This document shows positions 1 through 10,562 of a stretch of 64,000 bases of DNA, piece by piece (position 1 is the stretch's first letter; each line of letters begins with the position of its first letter). This DNA comes from Haematobia irritans. Lineage: Eukaryota > Arthropoda > Insecta > Diptera > Muscidae. The stretch covers positions 101,103,664-101,167,663 of the forward strand of contig NC_134398.1 in the NCBI RefSeq assembly GCF_050003625.1. The letters are read 5' to 3'. Made by a program: the position numbers and the translations under genes. A model generated the notes under the pieces. That model was not told the origin of the DNA, made no database searches, and saw only the letters and a program-made list of their open reading frames with translations.

Positions 1-258
1 AGGAGTGTAAGCTGCTGCCAAGTTATGTTGCAACATTTCCCAAATGTCGTCAATAGCCGCAGTTTTGCTGTTGATGAGTCGCTGTTGTCGAGTGTTTCCA
101 TTGTCGAATCGAATAAATTGCTTTATACACATGAAGCGATCGTACGACAACGCAGCTTTGTATATTGGGCAACGCGTCGCGTCCCATAATTCCATAGCTG
201 GTTCATGGTTTGATCTTGTGAGTCCAGCATACAAAAGAATAGCTACAAAGGCGTCAAA
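1..258 (-). pseudogene. piggyBac-type transposase fragment (DDE_Tnp_1_7)
   Basis: The minus-strand frame entering at 258 reads through typical piggyBac transposase blocks: FDAFVAILLYAGL, then MELWDATRCPIYKAALSYDR, then FIRFDNGNTRQQR and the IWEMLQHNLAAAYTP stretch that precedes the catalytic core. A TGA at 262-264 stops the same frame just upstream, so the N-terminus is disrupted by a stop or frameshift, and the copy is probably dead. The catalytic aspartates would lie beyond the left edge. Transposases of this family cut and paste DNA at TTAA sites in the nucleus. Confidence 0.75.
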
Positions 259-700
259 CTCTCACTGTCACTGGCCTCCACTCCTTTTTCTTCGTGGGAT
301 TCGCCGAATTCCATGCAGTAACCTCCCTGCCTTTACGATTTGTTTTGTTTTTATCATCATCCCTAATGTCTTTGAGTTTAGGTTTTTGTGTTCAGAACAA
401 GTAAATTATGTTTTGAAACAATAAAAAAATTATAATGATGCCCAAAAACATGCATTTATTAGTGAAATTCAGTACAAGGTCCATACGGACCTATTCACAC
501 GTCCGCGTACTATTCTCACTAAAACACCAATAACTCCTAAAGTAACGATCCGATCGGCTTGATTTTTTTCCAAAAGATGCGTAACAAAATACTCTTGGAA
601 CACAGAGTAACTTTGGGGTGGGTTGTAGTGGCCGAAGTAGGAGTAATTTCAGTTTGAAAATGCAAAAAGGTCCCTAGGGACCTTCTCACTCATCGGAGGG
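1..700 (-). mobile_element. piggyBac-like DNA transposon, 5' end
   Basis: The sense strand runs right to left. The outer end at 700 abuts TTAA (701-704), the piggyBac target site, and the inverted end reads CCCTCCGATGAG. A 14-bp perfect palindrome, GGTCCCTAGGGACC, lies at 669-682, as is common near piggyBac termini. The transposase fragment at 1-258 confirms the superfamily. The element runs off the left edge of the window, so its other terminus cannot be checked. Bases 259-668 are non-coding or decayed leader. Confidence 0.8.
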
Positions 701-704
701 TTAA

Positions 705-882
705 AGATACTCTCATAAAATGTAGTAACCAAATGGAAACTGTTTGCATTCATTGCGGAATTGAGGTAGTACAATCTGACAACGTGTGTAGCGTATGCAA
801 TAGACCCATTTATGGTGGTTGCACAAACTTTTATTATAATAAAAGTGGTCCATTTGATTGTGAATTATGTTCCCAAAAGTAA
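705..882 (+). pseudogene. cysteine-rich C-terminal ORF fragment
   Basis: An open frame starts right after the piggyBac TTAA site, contains ATG at 733 and ends with TAA at 880-882. It encodes CIHCG, VCSVC, GGC and CELC motifs, a spacing like a cross-brace zinc finger. The cysteine-rich domain at the end of piggyBac-family transposases has a similar layout, so an older related element may have been the landing site. This is uncertain. No upstream part is visible because the insertion displaced it. Confidence 0.35.
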
Positions 883-1499
883 ACTACACCGAAAAAAGTT
901 TCTTGTAAATTTAAGGACCATTTTAACTTTCACATAGTTTAACAAATTTACTGTAATATAGTTCATTTTTCGTAACCACGACGAAAATTAACTTAGCTAA
1001 AGGAAAACTTACAAAAATTCAGTAAATGTTTTTTAGTTCACTAACTTCGAAAGGAAAGGATTTTACCTTTAAATAAATTTCCAACACAGTAGTTAATGCA
1101 TCGTTGATTCTATTATAAAAATACATGGGCAATATAAAAATCTTACTACGAAATGTGGACAATTTACTAAGAAAAAATTTTGTATGAAAAAAATTTTAGT
1201 AAAAAATTAACTTAACGACATCACCGATTCGTACGATGGATACCTACAGATTATTTTCCTTTTTATACCCTCCACCATAGGATGGGGGTATATTAACTTT
1301 GTCATTCCGTTTGTAACACATCGAAATATTGCTCTAAGACCCCATAAAGTATATATATTCTGGGTCGTGGTGAAATTCTGAGTCGATCTGAGCATGTCCG
1401 TTCGTCCGTCTGTTGAAATCACGCTAACTTCCGAACGAAACAAGCTATCGACTTGTAACTTGGCACAAGTAGTTGTTATTGATGTAGGTCTGATGGTAT

Positions 1500-2700
1500 T
1501 GCAAATGGGCCATATCGGTCCACTTTTACGTATAGCCCCCATATAAAGGGACCCCCAAATTTGGCTTGCCGATCCACTAAGAGAAGCAAATTTCATCCGA
1601 TCTGGCTGAAATTTTGTACATGGTGTTAGTATATGGTCTCTAACAACCATGAAAAAATGGGTCCACATCGGTCCATAACTATATATAGCCCCCATATAAA
1701 CCGATCCCCCATTTGGTTTGCGGAGCCTCTAAGAGAAGCAAAATTCATCCGATCCGGCTGAAATTTGGTACATGGTGTTAGTATATAGTTTCTAACAAAC
1801 ATTGAAAATTTGGTCCACATCGGTCCATAATTATATATAGACCACATATAAACCGATCCCCAGATTTGACCTCCGGAGCGTCTAAGAGAAACAAATTTAA
1901 TCCGATCCGGTTGAAATCTGGTACATGGTGTCAGCATATGATGCAAAAATTGGTCCACATAGGTCCATAATTATATATATCCCCCATATAAACCGATCCC
2001 CCGATTTGGTTTGCGGAGCCTTTAAGAGAAGCAAATTTCATCCGATCGGGCTCAAATTTGGTACATGGTGTTGGTATATGGTCTCTAACAACTATGCGAA
2101 AATTGGTCCACATCGGTCAATAATTATATATAGCCCCCATATAAACCGATCCCCAGATTTGACCTCCGGAGCCCCTTGGAAGTGCAAAATTCATCCGATT
2201 CGGTTGAAATTTGGTACGTCATGTTAGTATATGGTATCCAACAACCATGCGGGAATTGGTTCATATCAGTCCATAATTATATATGTAGCCCCATATAAAC
2301 CGACCCCCAGATTCGACCTCCGGTGCCTTCTGGAGAAGCAAAATTCATCCGATCTGGTTGAAATTTGGTACGTGATGGTAGTATATGATATTTAACAACC
2401 ATGCCAAAAGTGGTCCATATCAGTCCTAATCATATGTAGCCCTCATATAAACCGATCACAAGATTTGGTTTTGGAGGAGCAACTTTCATCCTAGTCAGTT
2501 GAAATTTGGTACATTGTGCTAATATATGGCCGTTAACAACCATGTCTAACAAGGTCCATATCGGTCTATAGTTATATATAGCCCTCAGATAAATCGATCC
2601 CCAATCACACAAAAACTGGCCCATATCAAGTTCATAATTGTATATAGCCCCCATATAAGCGACCCACATATTTCAATTCTGGCTCTCTACATACGTACCG
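1500..2700 (+). repeat. ~150-bp tandem minisatellite inside D1
   Basis: About eight imperfect units each contain GGTCCACATCGGTCCATAAT, then TATATAGCCCCCATATAAA, then AAGCAAATTTCATCCGATC. Successive TAGCCCCCATAT cores lie near 1532, 1686, 1838, 1980, 2135, 2283 and 2435, a spacing of roughly 142-157 bp. Units decay toward the right end. Central minisatellites of this kind are typical of DINE-1-type elements. The short open frames seen here on both strands are artefacts of the repeat. Confidence 0.8.
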
Positions 2701-3483
2701 TGCAAAAGTCCATATCGATTCGTAATTATTTGTAGACTTACCTACACATACCTTTTTTGTCTAATATATACCACACAGAAAAAAAAGTGTCTCGTAAATT
2801 TAAGAAGATTTTTACAATAATTTACTACAAGAATTTTCCAGAATTTTAGTTCATTTTTCGTATCTTCAACGAAAATTAACTACTCGAAAGGAAATTTTAC
2901 AAATTCTAAGTAGCAATCGTTTAGTTCATGGCCTACAAAATACGATGGAAATTTCCTTAAAAAATTTCTTAACTGGTAGTTAAAAATTCGTTTGTCATGC
3001 TATAAAACTACTTGTGAAATGTATAGTATTTTCTAAATAATAAGTGCAATTTACTATAAGATTTTTTTGTATGAGAAAATATTTTTTTTACGAAAAATGA
3101 ACTTGAAAGTGGATAGCAATTTCTTACTGACAATTCCTATGGTTAATAATTGTTGGTAAAAAATTTCCCAATGAAATGTTTTTAGTTCACATGTAATTAA
3201 ATTTATAGACATTTTCGTCAAAAATGGGTAGATATCATTTCATGAAGTTTTTGCTAATTTTAAGTTAAACGTTTCATCGTTCTTATACTGATATGCATTT
3301 AAGAGCATTGTTTTTAGAGTAAATTGTGGACAGATGCGATGAACTAATGCATAGTACAGAGATCTTTCTCGTCAATGTGGAATATGTTTAATGTAAAGAT
3401 GATGTTACTTGAATTTTTTTTTGAGAGTGAGAGCATGCAATGCAATAATGAGAAATGGTAGCGAGTGATGGGGATGTTGTGTA

Positions 3484-4084
3484 CAGTCGACTCCGCTTTA
3501 GCGCAATGCGCTTTACTGAAAAACCTCGGATAACTGAAATCGATCGCATTCCCCAGTTGTTTTTTCTGTCCATTTCATTTAAATTACTCCGCTTTAGTGA
3601 AACTCCGCTTAACTGAAAAAATCGGATTACTGAAAAGTTTTTTGTGTTCAAATGAGTTTCGTCACATTAGTATGACTTCGCTTTACTGAAAATGCCACAT
3701 TCTCGCTATTGAGAGAGAGTACATTTTCTTCTCCGTATTGAGAACGCTTTATTTCAAGTGAAGATGGCACTTTCAAAACAGTTTAAATCACTCTGTAAAT
3801 AAAATCAACTGAAAGGTAAAATTGTAGATGGCACACACACGGAATCAAACACCTTGTTTTTATTATTTTATGTACATAGCATTGGTCATAAGTTCGGTTA
3901 ACTGAAATTGAGTGGATTTTTTTCCAGTTATACGGAGTCCGCTTTACTGAAACTTTTTCAGTTATCCGAAGTTCGCATTACTGGAAGTTTTTTTCAGTTA
4001 TCCGTAGTCCGCTTTAGCAAAAACTTCGGATAACTGAAATTAAATGGCAGCATTTTTAACGTTTCAGTAAAGCGGAGTCGACTG
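3484..4084. mobile_element. pogo/Tigger-like MITE
   Basis: This 601-bp element has terminal inverted repeats CAGTCGACTCCGCTTTA and TA on both sides (3482-3483 and 4085-4086), the signature of the Tc1/mariner/pogo superfamily. The interior repeats variants of GGATAACTGAAAT and TTTCAGTTATCCG facing both ways, giving strong subterminal repetition. The ORF at 3388-3651 (minus) is only repeat sequence. It is inserted in the left arm of E2. Confidence 0.75.
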
Positions 4085-4539
4085 TATATCTGAGCGTGGG
4101 GTTGTTTTTGTTCTTTCAGTGGTTTTTGTGTGTGTTTATTATTGGCGAATGGTTTATTTGTCTGGATGAGGTGTTGTTTTCAATGAAGGCACATGTGTTT
4201 TTGTTGTTGTAGGAATGTTTTGGTTTTGCTTGGTTTTGTTTGGCATGCTTCAGTTATATAGTTGGCGTTGGCGTGGGCTGTTGCATCTTTTTAGCAAGTA
4301 TGTAACAAGAGAATATAAAGGTATGGAATATTTTGGTTTTTTAGGCATATATTGGTGTTTGTTTATTAAAACTTTGAAATGAAAGTTATTAATATTTTAG
4401 CGATGAGATGTACGATGGCGAAGTGATGATCGGTAGCTTAGAAAAAAGTTATTAAGAATGTTCAATATTTAGGAAAAAATGCTGAAATGGAAAGTATATT
4501 GAAATTGTTTTATCTAATTTAATTTTTATTATTCAATGT

Positions 4540-5960
4540 AAAAAATAAATATTCAATTTCAGAGTAACTCCAGATGAATTTGGAAAATTGATTGTTACAC
4601 CACAGCGTATAGTTTAATGATAAATAGGTAAGAGTTCTTTTTCAATGTGGTTTTCGTTTACAAAATAATATTCCTTATGTATATTATTATTTGCTAATTA
4701 TTATTTTTATTTTTTTTTTTTAACAAGTTTCATGTTTTTCTTTGTTGTAAAAAAATATCTAAGTTAAGAGCAACCCCAGATGGATTCGGGCAAATTTTTA
4801 TATTTCTCCTCAGCGTATAATTTAATAGAGAAGTGGTAAGTTTTCTTTTAAAAATTGGCTTTCTTCTCACTAGAATATTTACGTTTTAATGACATTTTTA
4901 TTGTCAAAAATTACAGGTTTTAATACCTTATTTTAGTATTACTTTAATCAAATATTTTTGGAAAATTTTTGTTACACCTCAGCATATAGTTTAATCATAA
5001 ATTGGTAAGTATTCTTTTTAAAATGTGGTTTTCTTTTAAAAAGGATATTTTTTATTTATATTATTATTTGCTAATAAAATAATTATTATTTTTTTTTTAA
5101 ACTAGTTTAATGTTTTTCTTTGTTGTAAAAAAATATTTAATTTCAGAGCAACCCCAAGATGGATTCGGGCATATTTTTATAATCCTCCTCAGCGTATAAT
5201 TTAATAGAGAAGTGGTAAATTTTCTTTTAAAATTTGGCTTTCTTTTCACTAGAATATTTAAATTTTTATGACCTTTTTATTATCAAAATTACATGCTTTT
5301 AATACCTTATTTTAGTATTACAATAACCAAATATTTTTGGAAACAAATTTAATATTTTTATTGTAAAAAACAAATATTTAATTTCAGAATAACAATTTGG
5401 AAACATTTTTATGAATTGGTAAGCTTTCTTTAACATTCTTTTAACCAGAATATTTAGTTTTTTTTATGCATATTATTTCTTTAATTAGATTGTTTGGAAA
5501 CCAATTTAATGTTTTCTATTTAATGTAAAAAATAAATATTTAATTTCAGAGTATCCCCAAATGAATTTCGATAACTTTTTAACCTCAGCGTACAATTTAA
5601 TAGAGAATTGGTAAGTTTTATATTAAAACTTTGGCTTTCTTTTAACAAGAATATTTATTGTATTATGTCCTTCACTTCGATAACAACACAGTTTTATGAG
5701 TTAATATATTACTTAATTCATTATTTCTCTAATTTTTTCAGGTACAAACTTTATGAGGTACGTTTATCTAAGAAAAGTTGAATTCCTTACACCATTTAAT
5801 AAAATGCCCCCAAATATGGTAAGTTACAAGCTAATTTAAAGAGATTAAAAAATATATTTTATTACATGTTAATGTTTAACAATTTTCATTATTCCTTCCA
5901 TTTTTTCCAGCAAGATATGTGAATATACTAACGATCAATAAAAAACTAAGGAAAAGTCAA
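4540..5960 (+). repeat. tandem array of splice-site-bounded 22-nt micro-exon-like units
   Basis: Five blocks of exactly 22 nt, 4606-4627, 4814-4835, 4983-5004, 5193-5214 and 5589-5610, each follow a pyrimidine-AG and precede GTAAG or GTAAA. They share the core TATARTTTAATNR. Blocks 1 and 3, and 2 and 4, are most alike, giving a ~380-bp two-unit period. A decayed unit ends at 5418. Further exon-like blocks follow: 5742-5757 (CAG/GTACG), a GTAAG donor at 5819 and a TTTTTTCCAG acceptor at 5901-5910, with AATAAA nearby at about 5937. The 22-nt length is not a multiple of three. Longer alternative exons starting at the upstream TTTCAG are partly open. Function is unknown; it could be a decayed gene. 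Confidence 0.45.
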
Positions 5961-6646
5961 AATGTCCAAATAGCGAGTTAAAATAAACTATTTTCTTTTT
6001 CCACGTGGTCATAATTTTTATTCACAAAAACATTGTATTAAGAACTCTCATCATAAGTTTTTATAATAAAGTACTTTTGCTTAAAGAAAGTTGAATTTTA
6101 ATGTATGAAAATTTTCATAATAGTAAAACGGGTTGTTGTACCTTTAATTATTTAATTTCTCTGTACTGTGGAATGATTGATTTAAAAATAGTTTAGTCGT
6201 CGACATTTTAAGGAGACTGTTAACCACTTTTTATTATCGGGTTTCCCAAAAAATAAGCAGATAAACCAAAATAATACTGACTTGTTAACTTGGTAGGGGT
6301 ATATAAATCTTATGGTGTTGTAAAAATGAACTAAAATACAATGTTATAGATTAACTAAAATTTAAGAGAATTATAAACTAGACAAGTTGAAAAAAATCTT
6401 AAGGGCTAAATCATGGTCAATATTACTACAGTTTAGTTCATTTTGCAATGGAAAAGGGTTCACTGTTTTTTCAGTGCACGTATGGACTAACTCACAATTT
6501 AGAAAACGATGTTAAGAAGTTTTAAGATACCACAACCTACTTAATTCGATTGTGGATGACAGTCTTTCGTAGAAGTTTCTACGCAGTCCATGGTGGAGGG
6601 TACATAAGATTCGGCCTGGCCGAACTTACGGCCGTATCTACTTGTT

Positions 6647-7586
6647 ATTATATGTTGGAGTGTTTTTCCTCACATTGAAAATTTTAGATAAAGTAGAATA
6701 AAAAGTAGTTAATATATTCCTTGACGGGTGTATATAATTTTTTATAGATTCCTCATAAATTTGGTATATATTTTACCTTAACTTATAGATAGAATTCCAA
6801 CTAATCAATAAACGTGCTACTGGAAAATGAAGTGAGAAGAGAGTAATGGAATCATTGCATCATATGAGGGAGTTTTTAGAGACATTTTGTGTATATTTCG
6901 TATGATTGTTTGTGTTTGTTATTGCGTCATTTATGCTGTTGTTGGTTGTTTTGTTTCTAGAGACAATGGAATGTGCCTTGTGTGTTATTGGTATCTTTTG
7001 TGGTGAGAGTTGTTTTCTTACAATAGCGAGATCAGAAAGGGATCGTGTGTGTGGAGTTGTTTTTCCTTAAGGCGGGTATGTAACCTTTATGACTATTTCT
7101 GTTGATGCATTTATGAAGTGCACACGTGGTTTTAATTTTGCAAAATTGTACGTGCGGTATTGGTGTTTATTAATGAAACTACATTTATTTCGAAACATTT
7201 TAGAAACTGAGAAGTGAATGACGTGATGGTAGAGAAATCAAAAACGCTTTTTATTGATAAAAAAAAAAACAAATAACAGATTAAGGAACTGTATATTTCT
7301 GTTAATAGTTTAAAATTAGTGCGGATTTTTAATTGATTTACATAAAAAATATACAACATGAGTGGTAATAGGATGATATATTTGTTCTACATCTGGATCA
7401 CAGGTTGGAGATGCAACCATTTTTTTGAATCTATATTTTTTATGTTACAGCAATTCCTACAGGTGAGTACTAAGTTCGAGTTTAGCCGCTAAAATTAAAA
7501 ATAAATCACGAAGAAAAGTATAAAATTATACGTTTTCGATACACATTTAAATATAACTTGATGGAAAATAGCCCAAACAAAGATTA
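6647..7586. other. E1 interior, non-coding, exon-like block
   Basis: No coding gene is recognised. Bases 6880-7220 are a diverged duplicate of 4090-4430 in E2: both carry a GTATGTAAC donor-like site and a later TATTGGTGTTTRTTAA block followed by TTTTAG. Near 7445-7465 a pyrimidine-AG precedes 12 nt and a GTGAGT donor, another possible micro-exon. The 75-aa minus-strand ORF at 7132-7359 looks like chance. Confidence 0.35.
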
Positions 7587-8945
7587 TTTTTTATACCCTG
7601 CGCCACACTGTGGAACAGGGTATTATAAGTTAGTGCATATGTTTGCAACACCCAGAAGGAGACGAGATAGACATACATATGGTGTCTTTGGCAATATTGC
7701 TTAGGATCGGTCCCTGAGTCGATATAGCGATGTCCGTCTGTCCGTGAACACATTTTTGTAATCAAAGTCTAGGTCGCAATTGTAGTCTAATCGACTTAAA
7801 ATTCGGCACAAGCATGTATTTTGGGTCAGAATAGAACCCTATTGATTTTGGAAGAAATCGGTTCAGTTTTAGATATAGCTCCCATATATATCTTTCGCCC
7901 GATATCTACTAATATGGCCCCAGAAGCCAGAATTTCAGCCTGATTTACTTTAAATTTTGCACAAGGAGAACAATTGTTTCGTAAAGTGTGCCGAATTTGG
8001 TTGAAATCGGTTCAGATTTAGATATAGCTCCCATATATATCTTTCGCCCGATATGGACTAATACGGTCCCAGAAGCCAGAGTTTTATCCCAATTTGGTTG
8101 AAATTTTACACCAGGAATACAATTCGTAGTGTAGTCAAGTGTGCCTAATTTTATTGAAATCGGTTCAGATTTAGATATAGCTCCCATATATATCGTTCGC
8201 CCGATTTACACCCATATGACCACAGTGGCCAATCTTTTACTCCGATTTAGTTGAAATTATGCACAGGGAGTAGAATTAGCATTGTAGCTATGCGTTCCAA
8301 ATTTGGTTGAAATCGGTTCAGATTTAGATATATCTCGCATATATAGCTTTCGCCCGATTTGCACTCATATCACCACAGAGGCCAAGTTTTAACTCCGATT
8401 TAGTTGAAATTTTGCACAGGGAGTAGAATTAGCATTGTAGCTATGCGTGCCAAATTTGGTTGAAATCGGTTCAGATTTAGATATAGCTCCCATATATATG
8501 TTTTTCTGATTTCGACAAAAATGGTCAAAATACCAACATTTTGCTTGTAAAATCGCCACTGCTTAGTTGAAAAGTTGTAAAAATGACTCTAATTTTCCTA
8601 AACCTCTAATACATATATATATCGAGCGATAAATGATAAATAAACTTTTACGAAGTTTCCTTAAAATTGCTTCAGATTTAAATGTTTCCCATATTTTTTT
8701 ACTAACATTGTGTTCCACCCTAGTGCATTAGCCGACTTAAATTTTGAGTCTATAGATTTTGTAGAGGTCTATAAAATTCTGTCCAGATCGAGTGATATTT
8801 AAATGTATGTGTTTGGAACAAACCTTTATATATAGCACCCAACACATTTGACGGATGTGATATGGTATCGAAAATTTAGATCTACAAAGTGGTGCAGGGT
8901 ATAATATAGTCGGCCCCGCCCGACTTTAGACTTTTCTTACTTGTT
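7587..8945 (+). mobile_element. DINE-1/INE-1-like repeat D2, complete copy
   Basis: It starts with TATACCCTGCGCCACACTGT and a GGGTATTATAAG partner that forms a hairpin, followed by GAGTCGATATAGCGATGTCC and a CTGTCCGTG block. It ends AGTCGGCCCCGCCCGACTTT with TTACTTGTT. About five ~150-bp internal units contain GAAATCGGTTCAGATTTAGA and CTCCCATATATATC. It has the same architecture as D1 but a different subfamily, and it is inserted in the E1 interior. Minus-strand ORFs here are repeat artefacts. Confidence 0.65.
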
Positions 8946-9040
8946 TTATAATGGATTATTAAAGAAAACTTATCATGAAAATTGCGATTTTAGCCTCTAA
9001 ACTCGAACTTAATATACACCTTAAATACTAAATGCTATAC

Positions 9041-10478
9041 TGCACCCAGAAAAAAGTGCCTTCGAAACTAAAGGACAAAATTTTCATCAATATAGTTTAT
9101 CCATTTTATTTCCATTAAGGTAAATTTTTGTGAAAAATAATAAAATTTACTCGTTTCAGTAAAAAAATCCTAAACTGTAAGCAGTTAGGATTAGTTCATT
9201 AACTAGAATAAGGCATGGAATTTTACTCATACTATTTTCTTCGCTGGGTATAAGAATTTACTACTGAAAAAGAAAATTTTATTCACCGATAACAAAGCAT
9301 TCGTAAAAATAAACAAAAACCGAACTAAAAACAAGTTTCCTCAAAATTAGTAAAATTTCTTATAAAATGATAATTGCGACTTCCTTTATAATAGAAAGTT
9401 TTTCATACGTACGAACAACACTTGGCATAGAAAAATATTTTAGTTCATTCGTACTAAGAAGTATGCAATCCTTTCAAAACTTAAGGAAACACACTTGTTA
9501 GAATATAGGAAATTTTCCTACATTTCTATTGTCTACCTGTAATCGATACCTGTCATCGTAATCGATGTGTTTGCGCGTGGATGTAATCGATATATTTGCG
9601 CGTGGGTTGTTTTTTTAGTTGGAATCGCGTTGTTTTGGTATGCGGAGAGATTGTTAAAAAATAATATGGTAAAATAATATAATATATAACAAATAAAATA
9701 TATAAAATATTTGTTATTTTAAATTAGTGAGAAAAATTTTCGTTTTTTAAATAAATCTATCAATGTTCGTGATAGTGTATAAAGAAAGAAAACACCAGCA
9801 GAATAACAACCCTTTCATTTGTCTTCATTTTGGAATCTTCAATTATCAGGTAATATTCAGTGACGCTAACCTTTTGCAACAAAAATGTTTTATGATTTTT
9901 TATATTTGTAGGTATTGAAATTGTAAAAGGAGGACAAAATCGTTAGGCAGCAACTTATTAAAAGTGAAAAGTACAAGAAGAAGAAAAAGTGCGTTTTACA
10001 GTTGATAATATCACACGGAAATTGGAAATAGTGGAATAATAAATTAATATTTCAAAGAGATTCGATGCTGTTGATTCTTAATAAATATATTCAATATATT
10101 AATAAAACATGTCTTTTATTGAAGATAAAATTGCTTATAGAAATAAATAAAATTGTATTTAAAAACGAAGGTAAGCAGTTCTAATTATGAAGTAAAAGTT
10201 TTACCACAAATGTGTAAGATTTGTCGAAATGAATGAAAAAATTTCAATAAAATCATTCCATATATGAATTCAAATTAGTTAAATTTTTTCATTCTGTAGT
10301 ATAGTGGTATATAAATATAGGAAAATGTTAACTAATATATGGAATGCATTATTCCTAATTTCTACGAAAATCACATCGTTCAAACAAATAAAAATGTCTT
10401 TGGCGCTATACGAAGTTCAACTTTCTTCACAATGAGTTCATTTTAACTTAAAGAAGGGGTCACTTTTTTCTGGGTGTG
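9041..10478. mobile_element. CAC...GTG element E3, 2-bp TSD TG
   Basis: The element proper is 9043-10476. The left terminus is CACCCAGAAAAAAGTGCC and the inverted right terminus CACCCAGAAAAAAGTGACC, with TG on both sides. The left arm (9043-9530) and right arm (about 10160-10476) resemble those of E1 and E2. The interior contains TTATCAG/GTAATATT near 9848 and TTTGTAG/GTATTG near 9910, a lysine-codon-rich A/G stretch and AATAAA near 10080. It reads as a short non-coding transcription-unit-like segment. At about 1.43 kb it is the smallest copy. Confidence 0.6.
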
Positions 10479-10562
10479 ACAAGTGTAAATTATGTCTAAT
10501 TTTATAATATTTTTTATTTCAAATATAATCTGAGAATAATTTCAAAAACGTCCCATTAGTCC

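Larger units (their letters stand above)
2772..6478. mobile_element. CAC...GTG element E2, 2-bp TSD CA
   Basis: The element proper is 2774-6476, inserted in D1. The left end is CACAGAAAAAAAAGTGTC and the inverted right end CACTGAAAAAACAGTGAAC. CA flanks both sides (2772-2773 and 6477-6478), and removing the element restores an uninterrupted D1. It is about 3.1 kb after subtracting the pogo-like MITE. The interior holds the micro-exon-like array and a ~340-bp segment (4090-4430) that resembles the E1 interior at 6880-7220. There is no transposase. Confidence 0.6.
1259..6646 (+). mobile_element. DINE-1/INE-1-like repeat D1, interrupted by E2
   Basis: It begins with the hairpin TATACCCTCC...GGGGGTATA, followed by a block with GAGTCGATCTGAGCATGTCC and repeated CCGTCTG, a layout typical of Drosophila INE-1/DINE-1 (Helentron-related, non-coding). 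It ends with GGCCTGGCCGAACTTACGGC and CTTGTT at 6646. The middle is a ~150-bp tandem array. Element E2 interrupts it at TATACCA/CACGTATGG and splices out cleanly on paper. It has no coding capacity. The INE-1 analogy is from memory of family features, not from a search. Confidence 0.6.

Noticed and set aside
44..424. 126-aa ORF on the + strand
   Set aside because: It is antisense to the piggyBac transposase fragment and leader and has no recognisable domain.
1207..2669. several 60-160-aa ORFs with MWT and GPIW-like repeats
   Set aside because: They are produced by the ~150-bp minisatellite being open by chance, and they change frame between units.
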